This document shows, piece by piece, positions 9,532 through 17,775 of a stretch of 64,000 nucleotides of DNA (positions are counted from its first letter, which is position 1; each line of letters opens with the position of its first letter). Position numbers and translations under genes: made by a program. The stretch spans positions 415,200 through 479,199 of the forward strand of contig NZ_RARB01000004.1 of assembly GCF_003612015.1 (NCBI RefSeq), in the 5' to 3' direction. Origin of the DNA: Pantoea piersonii (lineage in GTDB: Bacteria; Pseudomonadota; Gammaproteobacteria; Enterobacterales; Enterobacteriaceae). Under the pieces are notes generated by a model that saw nothing but the letters and a program-made list of their open reading frames with translations, was not told where the DNA came from and made no database searches.

Positions 9532-10416
9532 TTACTTCAGGTACTGATTGACGACCTGACGAATTTTTTGCTCTTCGTCGGCGCTGAAACGCACCGCATA
9601 GCGGCTTTCGCCAACGTCGTAGCCAAGCAGAGAGACCGCTTTCTTCACCGCGGCCGGTGAGAAGCCGATGCTGTAGAGGTCGGTACGCAGGCCGGTCACG
9701 TTTTCCTGCGCCGCGCGCGAACCGTCAATGTCGCCTGCGCTGAAGCGCGCCCAGATCGCGTTGATCTCTTTCGGCGCGGCGTTGGCCAGGCCGGAGATAC
9801 AGGCGGAACAGCCATCAACGAAGCCCTGATGGATCAGCGAGTCCGGGCCGTTGAGGACGTTAAAGTTATCGATGCCTTCCGCTGCTTTAATAAAGCCGCT
9901 CAGGCTTTCATAGCTGCCCGCCGAATCTTTAATGCCGATAATATTGGGATGCGACGCCAGGGTGCGTACGGTTTCGGGCTGCAGGGTATTGCCGGTGCGC
10001 GCCGGGATGTTATAGAGGAACAGCGGCACGTCGAGCGCGTCAGCCACGGTCTGATAGTGATAAATCAGCTCTTCCTGCCTGAGCGGCACGAAGTAAGGGG
10101 TGATCGCCGATACCGCATCCACGCCCAGCTTTGCAATCTGTTTGCCGAGGCGGATGGTTTCGCGCGTCGAGATTTCGCCGATATGCGCCACCACCGGCGC
10201 GCGGCCGTTGACCTCATCGACGCAGGTCTCCGTGACCGCGATTTTTTCCTGCTCGTTCAGCACAAAGAATTCGCCGTTGGTGCCGCCGCAGAAGATGCCG
10301 TTGCCTGCCGCCAGCTGACGCTTAATCTGCTCGCGCTGTGCGGTGGGATTCAGGGCGCCTTCCTGATCAAAGCAGGTGACGATAGCGGTCAATACGCCGG
10401 TTATTTTCTGACTCAT
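9532..10416 (-). CDS. DapA/NAL-superfamily class I aldolase
   Basis: The 294-residue protein belongs to the dihydrodipicolinate synthase / N-acetylneuraminate lyase family: GGTNGEF substrate loop (44-50), Tyr135 in LYNIPARTG, and Schiff-base Lys163 in GIKDSAG. Members join or split pyruvate and an aldehyde; catabolic members cleave 2-keto-3-deoxy sugar acids. Position in a catabolic operon, 10 bp after the Fe-alcohol dehydrogenase, argues against its being the lysine-pathway dapA. The expected product aldehyde could be the substrate of that dehydrogenase. Start ATG 10416 has an AGAGGA Shine-Dalgarno. Specific substrate unknown. Confidence 0.85.
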   Translation of the reverse strand: MSQKITGVLTAIVTCFDQEGALNPTAQREQIKRQLAAGNGIFCGGTNGEFFVLNEQEKIAVTETCVDEVNGRAPVVAHIGEISTRETIRLGKQIAKLGVDAVSAITPYFVPLRQEELIYHYQTVADALDVPLFLYNIPARTGNTLQPETVRTLASHPNIIGIKDSAGSYESLSGFIKAAEGIDNFNVLNGPDSLIHQGFVDGCSACISGLANAAPKEINAIWARFSAGDIDGSRAAQENVTGLRTDLYSIGFSPAAVKKAVSLLGYDVGESRYAVRFSADEEQKIRQVVNQYLK

Positions 10417-10426
10417 ACAATCCTCT

Positions 10427-11575
10427 TTATTCCTGGTGTGACGGGAACAGCGTCAGGTAGACGTCACGGACGTCGCTGGCGCTGACGGCAGCGGGCACGT
10501 TCTTCATCAGACGTTGAACGTCGAGCGCGGCCTCCACTAAGTAGGGCAGGTGATCCGGGCCGATGCCAAGCTCTTCAAGGCTGGCTGGCAGCTTCAGACG
10601 TTTAACCAGCGCGATGAAATAGTCCACCAGCGCGTGCGATTTGGCCTCGTCATCCAGCGCCGGATTGGCATCGGGCAGCAGATCGTAGGCCTGCGCAAAT
10701 TTGCTCACCGCGGCAGGGCGCACAAAAGCCATGCAGGGCGCCAGCAGAATGGCGTTGGCGACGCCGTGCGGCAGGTGATATTTGCCACCCAGCGGATAGG
10801 ACATGGCGTGCACCAGGTGCGTGCCCGCATGGGCGATCGCCGCGCCGCCGTAATAAGAGGCCCAGAGCATATCCAGGCGTGCACGCAGGTTATGCGGCTC
10901 TGCAACGGCGGTTTCGAGGCTGGCGAACAGCTTTTTCATACCAATCAGCGCGTAGTTGTCGCTTACCGGATTCGAAACCGTGGCGGTGAAGCATTCGATA
11001 AGATGACAAAGCGCATCGATACCGGTTGAAGAGGCGATATGCGCCGGCATGCTGGTGGTCAGTTCCGGCACCAGCGCCACGAAATCGGGTAGCATCACCG
11101 GCGAGATAATACCGACTTTCGTTTCGCGCTCCGGGATCGCCAGAATCGCATTCGGCGTCGCTTCTGAACCGGTGCCTGCGGTGGTCGGGATTAACAGTGA
11201 GGTGGTGCGCGTGGTCGGCTTTTCGCCCGCCAGCAGCGCCTCCAGAGATGGCGCGTTAACCACGCACAGTACCGACAGCAGCTTGGCGACATCCAGCACG
11301 CTGCCGCCGCCGACGCCAATCACCAGATCCACCTCACGCATGGGCAGCGCCGCCAGAATCGCCGCGACATCGTGCTGGCTCGGCTCCGGCGGCACGCTGT
11401 TGATCACGCTCACGCTGGCGATATGCTGTTTCAGCTGGGCGATTAGCGCCTGCACAGCCGGAATGGTTTCAATGTTCTTGTCAGTGACCAGCAGCGCGCT
11501 GGCTTTTCCTTTCAGCAAATAGCTAATGTCGTTCAGCGCCTGATAGCCGCTAATTACCGTGCTGTTGATCGTCAT
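10427..11575 (-). CDS. Iron-containing (group III) alcohol dehydrogenase
   Basis: Cytoplasmic NAD(P)-dependent enzyme of 382 residues. GGGS at 89-92 is the nucleotide-binding motif; the metal ligands Asp187, His191, His256 and His270 are all in place (GIDALCHLIE and the later HAMSYPLGGKYHLPHG). The family includes lactaldehyde, 1,3-propanediol and maleylacetate reductases, so the direction and substrate cannot be assigned. First gene of the leftward arm, with its start 189 bp from that of the kinase gene on the other strand. It probably processes the aldehyde or keto product of the adjacent DapA-like aldolase (inference). Confidence 0.87.
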   Translation of the reverse strand: MTINSTVISGYQALNDISYLLKGKASALLVTDKNIETIPAVQALIAQLKQHIASVSVINSVPPEPSQHDVAAILAALPMREVDLVIGVGGGSVLDVAKLLSVLCVVNAPSLEALLAGEKPTTRTTSLLIPTTAGTGSEATPNAILAIPERETKVGIISPVMLPDFVALVPELTTSMPAHIASSTGIDALCHLIECFTATVSNPVSDNYALIGMKKLFASLETAVAEPHNLRARLDMLWASYYGGAAIAHAGTHLVHAMSYPLGGKYHLPHGVANAILLAPCMAFVRPAAVSKFAQAYDLLPDANPALDDEAKSHALVDYFIALVKRLKLPASLEELGIGPDHLPYLVEAALDVQRLMKNVPAAVSASDVRDVYLTLFPSHQE

Positions 11576-11764
11576 TTCACACCCTTATTACTGCGAAGTC
11601 GGACTGAATGATTGTTTTTGCTCACTACAGTGCGATATCTGTCACTTACTGTGCCTCAATTTATAGGGCATATCGATTTCAATTAATTTGATCTTGCTCA
11701 CATATAATCAATCGTGATTGAATATAATCATACACAGCGGCATGCAGCCGAATCAGGAGAGAAG
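11576..11764. promoter_or_regulatory. Divergent promoter region with CRP-like site and palindromic operator
   Basis: A CRP-like site TTTGATCTTGCTCACA lies at 11687-11702 (one mismatch from TGTGA-N6-TCACA). A perfect -10 TATAAT is at 11723-11728 for the rightward kinase operon, and another TATAAT at 11703-11708 is less well placed. On the minus strand TATAAA occupies 11665-11660 for the dehydrogenase operon. The CRP centre (11694.5) is about 41 bp from both predicted starts, a class II position on each side. A palindrome with 6-bp arms, TCAATC-GT-GATTGA (11708-11721), adjoins the kinase -10 and is a likely operator for the DeoR protein encoded at 14004. CACTACAGTG (11623-11632) is a second small palindrome. 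Confidence 0.55.
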
Positions 11765-13024
11765 ATGACGCAAAGGTCATGGAAAACGCCGGTGCTGGTT
11801 ATCGCCGACGATTTCACCGGCGCTAACGACGCGGGCAGCGGCCTGGCGCAGGCGGGCGCACGCGTCCATGTGCTGTTCAGCAGCGAGACGCCGCTGGATG
11901 CCGCCGCCGCCGACGTCTGGGTGATCAGCACTGACAGCCGCGCCATCAGCGCACAGGATGCGGCGGCACGCACTGAGGCTGTAGTGCATCGGCACCAGGC
12001 ATTTATTACGCAGGGCTGGCTGTTTAAAAAGATCGATTCCACGCTGCGCGGCAATGTCGGCGCTGAAGTGCGCGCCGCGCTGGCCGCCAGCGGTAAAAAA
12101 CGCGCGCTGATTGTGCCCGCCGTGCCCCGACTGGGACGCGTTACGCGCAACGGCGAGGTGCAGGTAAACGGCGTGCCGCTGACCGAGACCGAATACGCCA
12201 GCGATCCAAAAACGCCGGTGGTCAGCGCCCACGTATTAACGCAGCTGGGGATCGACGGCAGCGAGATCGATCTCGCCACGCTGCGCAGCGATCGCTTTGC
12301 TGCGCTGCTGGCCGAACAGCAGGGCGCAGTGGTGATCGATGCGGAGCAAGAGAGCGATATTGCACGCATCCTGGCCGCCGCCGCGCAGCTGGACGAAACG
12401 CCGCTGCTGGTCGGCGCCGCCGGACTGAGCGATGCGCTCGGCGCGCAGCTTGCCGCACGCGCCGCCGCGCCGGTTCTGGCGGTGATCGGCTCGATGAGCA
12501 CCAGCGCGCAGCAGCAGATCGCCCGGCTGGCAGCACAGCGCGATATTGCGCTGGTGGATGTCGATATTCGTCAGCTGTTTGCGCAACCTCGCTGGCCGGA
12601 GAGCCCACACTGGGCGGCGCAGGCGCTTGCCGCGCTGCGTGCGGGTCGGCATACGGTGATTCGGACCTGCCAGCGCGCCGATCAGCGCCACGAGATTGAC
12701 GCGCTCTGTCTGCAGCATCAGCTAACGCGCCAGCAACTCGGCGAGGCGATTTGCCACTTTTTAGGCGAGCTGACCCTGACGCTCTGCCGCACGCAGCGGC
12801 CCGCCGGGCTCTATCTTTCCGGCGGCGACGTGGCGATTGCGGTGGCGCAGGCGCTGGGCGCCAGCGGTTTTCAGATTCAGGGCATCGTGGCGGGCTGTGT
12901 GCCGCACGGCGTCCTGCTTAACAGTGAATTTACCCTGCCGGTGATGACCAAAGCGGGCGGTTTTGGCGACGAAAACACCCTGGTAGCAGCCATTCGTTTT
13001 ATTGAGGAGAAGTCGAGTGAGTAA
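11765..13024 (+). CDS. Four-carbon acid sugar kinase, DUF1537 family (DtnK/OtnK-like)
   Basis: DUF1537 proteins are ATP-dependent kinases phosphorylating four-carbon sugar acids such as D-threonate, 3-oxo-tetronate or erythronate derivatives. This one has 419 residues. The N-terminal substrate domain shows DDFTGANDAG and the C-terminal nucleotide-binding domain shows LYLSGGDVA and GIVAGCVPHG, both family hallmarks. The ATG at 11765 has AGGAGA upstream; an upstream in-frame GTG at 11714 falls in the operator. Its 3' end overlaps pdxA2 by 8 bp, suggesting translational coupling. A kinase next to PdxA2 matches the known D-threonate pathway ending in dihydroxyacetone phosphate, so DtnK is the most likely role, but erythronate-type substrates remain possible. 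Confidence 0.87.
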   Translation: MTQRSWKTPVLVIADDFTGANDAGSGLAQAGARVHVLFSSETPLDAAAADVWVISTDSRAISAQDAAARTEAVVHRHQAFITQGWLFKKIDSTLRGNVGAEVRAALAASGKKRALIVPAVPRLGRVTRNGEVQVNGVPLTETEYASDPKTPVVSAHVLTQLGIDGSEIDLATLRSDRFAALLAEQQGAVVIDAEQESDIARILAAAAQLDETPLLVGAAGLSDALGAQLAARAAAPVLAVIGSMSTSAQQQIARLAAQRDIALVDVDIRQLFAQPRWPESPHWAAQALAALRAGRHTVIRTCQRADQRHEIDALCLQHQLTRQQLGEAICHFLGELTLTLCRTQRPAGLYLSGGDVAIAVAQALGASGFQIQGIVAGCVPHGVLLNSEFTLPVMTKAGGFGDENTLVAAIRFIEEKSSE

Positions 13025-13997
13025 AATTATTGCGGTGACCATGGGCGATCCGGCGGGCATCAGCCCGGAGATCATCATCAAAGCGCTGGCGGAAGGGGAC
13101 CTTAACGGCGCGCCGGCGGTGGTGGTGGGATGCGCGGCGACGCTGCGTCGCATTCTTGCCCTGAATATTACGCCGCAGGTGGAGCTGCGCGTGCTGGATA
13201 GCGTAAAAGAGGCGCACTTCGCGCCGGGCATCGTCAACGTTATTGACGAGCCGCTGGCCGAGCCGGATGCGCTGAAGCCAGGCGTGGTGCAAAAGCAGGC
13301 GGGCGATCTTGCCTGGCGCTGCGTAAAGCGCGCCACCGAGCTGGCGCTGGCGGGCGAGGTACAGGCTATCGCCACCGCGCCGCTGAATAAAGAGGCGCTG
13401 CACTCGGCAGGCCATCTCTATCCTGGCCATACCGAACTGCTGGCGCATCTCACCAACACCAAAGATTACGCGATGGTGCTCTATACCGATAAGCTAAAGG
13501 TCATTCACGTCACTACCCATATCGCGCTGCGCAAGTTCCTCGACACGCTGAACCGTACGCGTATCGAAACGGTGATTGGCATGGCAGATACCTTTTTGCG
13601 CCGCGTCGGCTTTGAAAAGCCGCGCATCGCGGTGGCGGGCGTCAATCCGCATGCCGGAGAGAACGGCCTGTTCGGCGACGAGGAGATCACCACCGTCGCG
13701 CCTGCGGTGAAGGCGATGAAGGCGCAGGGCATTGAGGTTTTTGGTCCCTGTCCGCCTGATACGGTTTTCCTGCAGTGTCAGGAAGGACAGTACGACATCG
13801 TGGTGGCGATGTACCACGATCAGGGACATATCCCGTTGAAACTGCTTGGCTTTTATGACGGCGTTAATATCACGGCCGGTCTGCCGTTTATCCGCACGTC
13901 TGCGGACCACGGCACCGCTTTTGATATCGCATGGACAGGTAAAGCGAAGTCTGAGAGCATGGCGATCTCCATTAAACTCGCGATGCAGCTGGCATAG
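13017..13997 (+). CDS. pdxA2: PdxA2-type 4-phospho-acid dehydrogenase
   Basis: NAD-dependent oxidative decarboxylase of the PdxA family, 326 residues. Hallmarks: N-terminal GDPAGISPE, and the metal-binding histidines in THIALR, YHDQGH and RTSADHGTAFD. PdxA proper acts in vitamin B6 synthesis; paralogues next to DUF1537 kinases oxidise D-threonate 4-phosphate to dihydroxyacetone phosphate and CO2, and that is inferred here. The start is GTG 13017 with GAGGAGA at 13004-13010; it lies inside the end of the kinase gene. The DeoR gene follows after 6 bp, making a three-gene rightward operon. Confidence 0.88.
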   Translation: MSKIIAVTMGDPAGISPEIIIKALAEGDLNGAPAVVVGCAATLRRILALNITPQVELRVLDSVKEAHFAPGIVNVIDEPLAEPDALKPGVVQKQAGDLAWRCVKRATELALAGEVQAIATAPLNKEALHSAGHLYPGHTELLAHLTNTKDYAMVLYTDKLKVIHVTTHIALRKFLDTLNRTRIETVIGMADTFLRRVGFEKPRIAVAGVNPHAGENGLFGDEEITTVAPAVKAMKAQGIEVFGPCPPDTVFLQCQEGQYDIVVAMYHDQGHIPLKLLGFYDGVNITAGLPFIRTSADHGTAFDIAWTGKAKSESMAISIKLAMQLA

Positions 13998-14003
13998 GGA
14001 AAT

Positions 14004-14765
14004 ATGAAGGGACAAAGTCGCCTTGACCAGATTATGGACTATCTGAAAAGCCATAATCTGGTGACTGTTGATCAGCTGGTGAGCGCTATCTCCGCCTCGC
14101 CAGCAACCATTCGACGTGATTTGATTAAGCTGGATAAAGAAGGGGTGATTAGCCGCAGCCACGGCGGCGTCACGCTGAACCGTTTTATTCCGGCGCAGCC
14201 CACTACGCTGGAGAAGATGCAGCGTAACCTGGCGGAGAAGCAGGCAATCGCCCATCACGCCGCTACGTTTGTGCAGTCGGGCGATGCGGTGGTGCTGGAC
14301 GCTGGCACCACCATGCTGGAACTGGCGCGGCAGCTGACGCATTTGCCGCTGCGCGTCATCACGGCCGATCTGCATATCGCGCTGTTTCTCTCTGAATTCA
14401 AACAGATTGAAGTGACTATTATCGGCGGCCGTATCGACGACTCCAGCCAGTCATGCGTCGGCGAACACGGGCGTCGTCTGCTGCGCAGCATCAATCCTGA
14501 TATCGCTTTCGTCAGCTGTAACTCCTGGAGCCTTGAGCGCGGCATTACTACGCCGACGGAGGAGAAGGCGGGGCTGAAGCGGGATCTGCTGGCGAATGCG
14601 CGACGCCGCATCCTGCTGGCGGACAGCAGCAAATATGGCTCCTGGTCGCTGTTCTGCGCCGCGGCGATAGACGATTTGACCGATGTGGTAACCGACAGCC
14701 GCTTAGACGACGACGTATGCCGCACGCTGCGCGAGCGCGGCATTGCGCTGGCGCTGACGGAGTAG
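14004..14765 (+). CDS. DeoR-family transcriptional regulator
   Basis: DNA-binding protein of 253 residues. The N-terminal winged helix-turn-helix (about 1-60) contains the family signature around [20 protein letters not shown], followed by GGV. The C-terminal DeoR sensor domain resembles sugar-phosphate isomerases ([14 protein letters not shown]). Such proteins are usually repressors released by a phosphorylated intermediate of the pathway. As last gene of the kinase-pdxA2 operon it most likely controls both arms through the palindrome at 11708-11721. No terminator was recognised directly after it. Confidence 0.87.
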   Translation: MKGQSRLDQIMDYLKSHNLVTVDQLVSAISASPATIRRDLIKLDKEGVISRSHGGVTLNRFIPAQPTTLEKMQRNLAEKQAIAHHAATFVQSGDAVVLDAGTTMLELARQLTHLPLRVITADLHIALFLSEFKQIEVTIIGGRIDDSSQSCVGEHGRRLLRSINPDIAFVSCNSWSLERGITTPTEEKAGLKRDLLANARRRILLADSSKYGSWSLFCAAAIDDLTDVVTDSRLDDDVCRTLRERGIALALTE

Positions 14766-15139
14766 AGGTAGGCAGTTTAGATGGAACGCGCTGCGTTCGC
14801 TTCTTGCGCCTGGAATAAAAAGAGATAAACGAGTCCGCCGCGCGGGTTGATTCATCATGGGTAGAATTTACGGGTTTGGCTGTTAAGTGTAATTCTGCCT
14901 TTTCACCAGAAAGCCGCGGGCATTGCTTCTCCAGGCTTTAGAAAGACGCTTCGCTGGAATTCTTCCCCCTGGCTTTCATCTCCTGTCTCTCCTTCGAGAA
15001 CTTCCGTTTACCCTTTTTTCTGCATGAAATATAACTCATTGAAAAATAATAGGTTGTGTTAAGGGTAAATAAAAGGGTTAAAAGGTTCATATTGCTGTTT
15101 TTGTTTGGCAAATGAGTTGGTTAGTTTGATAAGGTAACG
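14766..15139 (+). promoter_or_regulatory. Non-coding stretch including the putative CRISPR leader
   Basis: No credible gene is seen in these 374 bases. The last 130 or so (from about 15005) are clearly AT-rich relative to the surroundings, with runs such as GAAAAATAATAGG and GGGTAAATAAAAGGG, and abut the best-conserved CRISPR repeats. That is the expected position and composition of a leader carrying the array promoter and integration site. No integration-host-factor site was confidently identified. Confidence 0.5.
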
Positions 15140-15405
15140 GTGCACTGCCGTGCAGGCAGCTTAGAAATGATGGGGCGTCGTGCTGGCTGCATGTTGTGGG
15201 TGCACTGCCGTGCAGGCAGCTTAGAAAAGATACTTAATTACGAAGAGGGCTATCGCGAGGTGCACTGCCGTACAGGCAGCTTAGTAACGGAGAGAGAAAG
15301 CGCAGGCGAAGGGAGAGAGGTGCACTGCCGTACAGGCAGCCTAAAAGTGTTATGCGTGATTTTTTACTCGTCATTAGTTGTACTGCCGCACAGGTAATCT
15401 CAAGC
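15140..15405 (+). CRISPR. Short orphan CRISPR array with subtype I-F-type repeats
   Basis: Four 28-bp repeats start at 15140, 15200, 15260 and 15320, separated by unrelated 32-bp spacers (exact 60-bp period). A fifth degenerate copy lies at about 15378-15405. Each of the first four repeats contains the I-F hairpin CTGCCGTGCAGGCAG or CTGCCGTACAGGCAG followed by the 8-nt handle (CTTAGAAA in copies 1-2, CTTAGTAA in copy 3, CCTAAAAG in copy 4). Increasing decay rightward puts the leader on the left and transcription on the + strand. No cas gene lies anywhere in this window, so function depends on Cas proteins encoded elsewhere. Because 60 is divisible by 3 the array reads as an open frame, which is spurious. 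Confidence 0.93.
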
Positions 15406-15458
15406 ACCTTGAGCTTCCTCTGCGACATCCATGCAGCCAGGCCCAACATGCAAAACCC

Positions 15459-15505
15459 TAAAACGAAACGGCGCGCGCCTGGTACCCTTGCCAGTGCCGC
15501 GCGCC
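15459..15505 (-). terminator. Terminator of the speE-speD operon
   Basis: GGCGCGCG (15470-15477) pairs with CGCGCGCC (15498-15505), with an inner CTGG/CCAG stem. On the minus strand it is followed by GTTTCGTTTTAGGG, a T-rich tail. It ends speED transcription before the convergent CRISPR array. Confidence 0.75.
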
Positions 15506-15511
15506 CAATCG

Positions 15512-16321
15512 CTAAAACGTCTTCAACCCCACCGCCGGAATATTGCGGCCGTAGTAAATCTCGCGCATCTCCTTCCACAGCAGGTCGGTAATACGCTTAT
15601 GTTCCGCCGGGCTGAGATCTTCAGGACGGGTATTAAACAGATAGTGTTTCAGGTCGAACTCTTTCAGCAACATCTTGGTGTGAAAGATATTTTCCTGATA
15701 AACGTTTACGTCCACCATGTCATACATCGCCTTCATATCTTCCGACATAAAGTTCTGGATCGAGTTAATTTCATGGTCGATAAAGTGCTTCACGCCGTTC
15801 ACATCGCGGGTAAAGCCGCGCACGCGGTAGTCGACGGTGACGATATCGGATTCCAGCTGGTGGATCAGGTAGTTCAGCGCCTTCAGCGGGGAAATCACGC
15901 CGCAGGTTGAGACTTCAATATCGGCGCGGAAAGTGCAGAGTCCCCCTTCAGGGTGGCTTTCCGGGTAGGTGTGCACGCAGATATGGCTTTTATCCAGGTG
16001 CGCGACGACGGCGTTCGGCAGCGGGCCGGGATGTTCCGAGTTGTCGATATCTTTAGGATCGATCGGCTCTTCGCTCACCAGAATGGTGACGCTGGCGCCC
16101 TGTGGCTCATAGTCCTGGCGCGCGATATTCAGCACGTTCGCCCCGATGATCGCACAGGTTTCCGTCAGGATTTCGGTCAGACGGTTGGCGTTGTACTGCT
16201 CGTCGATATAGGCGATATAGCCATCGCGCTCGGCTTCAGTATTCGCATAACAAATATCGTAAATACAAAAACTCAGGCTTTTGGTCAGGTTGTTGAAGCC
16301 ATGCAGTTTAAGCTTTTGCAA
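15512..16321 (-). CDS. speD: S-adenosylmethionine decarboxylase proenzyme
   Basis: Makes decarboxylated S-adenosylmethionine, the aminopropyl donor for spermidine. The 269-residue proenzyme self-cleaves between Lys111 and Ser112 ([13 protein letters not shown]) to generate the pyruvoyl cofactor; both residues are present. The sequence matches E. coli SpeD nearly throughout, with a slightly longer C-terminus. The start is TTG at 16321, preceded by a strong AAGGAGG. It follows speE by 14 bp in the same operon, so both steps of spermidine synthesis are made together. Confidence 0.97.
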   Translation of the reverse strand: MQKLKLHGFNNLTKSLSFCIYDICYANTEAERDGYIAYIDEQYNANRLTEILTETCAIIGANVLNIARQDYEPQGASVTILVSEEPIDPKDIDNSEHPGPLPNAVVAHLDKSHICVHTYPESHPEGGLCTFRADIEVSTCGVISPLKALNYLIHQLESDIVTVDYRVRGFTRDVNGVKHFIDHEINSIQNFMSEDMKAMYDMVDVNVYQENIFHTKMLLKEFDLKHYLFNTRPEDLSPAEHKRITDLLWKEMREIYYGRNIPAVGLKTF

Positions 16322-16335
16322 TTTGGTTCACCTCC

Positions 16336-17205
16336 TTATACAGGCTGTTCAGCGGACAGAGCGTTAAGCAGATATTGCGGCAGCGCGAAACTACCAGCAT
16401 GGATAGCCGGATTATAGTAGCGGCACGTCAGGCCAGCCGCAGCGAAACGCGCTTGAAGCGTGGCGACATCAAGCTGACGCAGCGCCGGATTATCGCTTGC
16501 CCAGGCGAAGGTCATGATCCCGCCGTAATAGGTGGGGATCGCCGCCTGGTAAAAACTGACGTCGGCGAAATAGTGGCTGAGTTTGCGATGGCTGTTGACC
16601 GCTTCCTCTTGTTGCAGAAAACAGACACCGTTCTGCGCCACGAAAATGCCGCCAGGATTCAGCGCGTTTTTGCAGCCAGCGTAAAATTCCGAGGTGAACA
16701 GACTCTCGCCCGGACCGACAGGATCGGTGCAGTCGGAAATGATCACGTCGAATTTTTCCTGGGTCTGGTTAACGAAGTTTACGCCGTCGTCGATCACCAG
16801 ATTGAGACGCGGATCGTTATAAGCGCCCTGGCTATGTTCAGGAAGATATTGCTGGCAGAAGGTCACCACGCCGGCGTCAATCTCGACCATGGTAATGCTT
16901 TCCAGCTGGGCGTGACGCGACACCTCGCGCAGCATCGCGCCGTCGCCGCCGCCGATAATCAGCACGCGCTTCGCCGCGCCGTGCGCCAGCAGCGGCACAT
17001 GCGTCATCATTTCGTGATAGATGAATTCGTCGCGCTCGGTGGTCTGCACCACGCCGTCCAGCGCCATTACGCGGCCCATCTGCGCGTTTTCGAAGATAAT
17101 TAAATCCTGATGCGCGGTCTTTTCCCGGTAAAGCGTTTTGTCGACCGTGAAATATTGTCCGAAACCGGCATGAAGGGTTTCATACCACATCTCTTTTTGC
17201 GCCAT
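16336..17205 (-). CDS. speE: Spermidine synthase
   Basis: Cytoplasmic aminopropyltransferase of 289 residues that converts putrescine plus decarboxylated S-adenosylmethionine to spermidine. Visible: MWYETLH substrate-binding start, the [14 protein letters not shown] nucleotide-binding motif, and the catalytic [13 protein letters not shown] segment. The ATG at 17205 (MAQKEMWYE) has a GAGGAG Shine-Dalgarno; an upstream in-frame start would add 26 unconserved residues. First gene of the speED operon. Confidence 0.97.
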   Translation of the reverse strand: MAQKEMWYETLHAGFGQYFTVDKTLYREKTAHQDLIIFENAQMGRVMALDGVVQTTERDEFIYHEMMTHVPLLAHGAAKRVLIIGGGDGAMLREVSRHAQLESITMVEIDAGVVTFCQQYLPEHSQGAYNDPRLNLVIDDGVNFVNQTQEKFDVIISDCTDPVGPGESLFTSEFYAGCKNALNPGGIFVAQNGVCFLQQEEAVNSHRKLSHYFADVSFYQAAIPTYYGGIMTFAWASDNPALRQLDVATLQARFAAAGLTCRYYNPAIHAGSFALPQYLLNALSAEQPV

Positions 17206-17309
17206 GGTGGGCTCCTCTCTGATGACTTCGCCATGAAAAGAGCGGCACATGATAACCAGGAGTGACCGTGCATGCACGGTCAAATGATCGGCAGAAGGCG
17301 GATAGCGAC

Positions 17310-17657
17310 TTATTTAACGTAGGCGAGCAGGCTGAGAGAATCGCGCGCCAGCGACTTGCACTTCTTGTCGTTGGTGATGGCGATGCCGCTCAGATCTTTG
17401 TAGCTCGCTTCGCCAAGCGCTTTCATATTGTAAGTGGCGTAATTGCTTAAATCCCAGCGGTTCTGCTGGGCGAAAAACACCAGAGCCTTGCGGATTTGCG
17501 CATCAGGGAGATCCTGATAGCCGCAATCGTTTTTCAGATAAACGAATACGGCGGTAAGATCGGCCAGATCTTCTGCTTCGGATTCGCTCAGGGCAAAACT
17601 GGTGGAGGAGAAGCCAAAGAGTCCTGCCAGTAACAGGATCCTGATGCTTTTCTTCAT
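17310..17657 (-). CDS. yacC: YacC, secreted pilotin-like protein
   Basis: Small exported protein of 115 residues, exactly the E. coli YacC length when started at ATG 17657; an ATG four codons earlier (17669) is possible. A signal peptide ends near [15 protein letters not shown]. The mature part has the two cysteines and conserved C-terminal [13 protein letters not shown] of the family, which is related to the PulS/OutS pilotins that carry type II secretion secretins to the outer membrane. No secretion genes are nearby, so the role is unproven. Confidence 0.9.
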   Translation of the reverse strand: MKKSIRILLLAGLFGFSSTSFALSESEAEDLADLTAVFVYLKNDCGYQDLPDAQIRKALVFFAQQNRWDLSNYATYNMKALGEASYKDLSGIAITNDKKCKSLARDSLSLLAYVK

Positions 17658-17775
17658 AGTGGTTCTCATTCATTGATCATCATGTGACGATAGCACAGTG
17701 ACTGGCAGGATTCCGATTATTTTGCCGTGGAGAGCCCGCGCCAGCACTTTTTTCAGGCGTTTCCGCTATCAAGAC

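Noticed and set aside
9532..10416. Calling the aldolase DapA (lysine synthesis)
   Set aside because: The substrate loop differs (GGTNGEF) and it sits inside a catabolic operon; the biosynthetic gene is expected elsewhere.
13017..13997. Calling the PdxA-family gene the vitamin B6 gene pdxA
   Set aside because: E. coli pdxA lies with rsmA/surA; linkage to a DUF1537 kinase marks the PdxA2 catabolic type.
15140..15397. 85-codon open frame with HCRAGSL/HCRTGSL repeats every 20 residues
   Set aside because: It is the CRISPR array read as protein; the 60-bp period is divisible by three, so repeats stay in phase.
15140..15405. Type I-F CRISPR-associated transposon
   Set aside because: No tnsA/B/C, tniQ, cas genes or transposon ends are found near the array.
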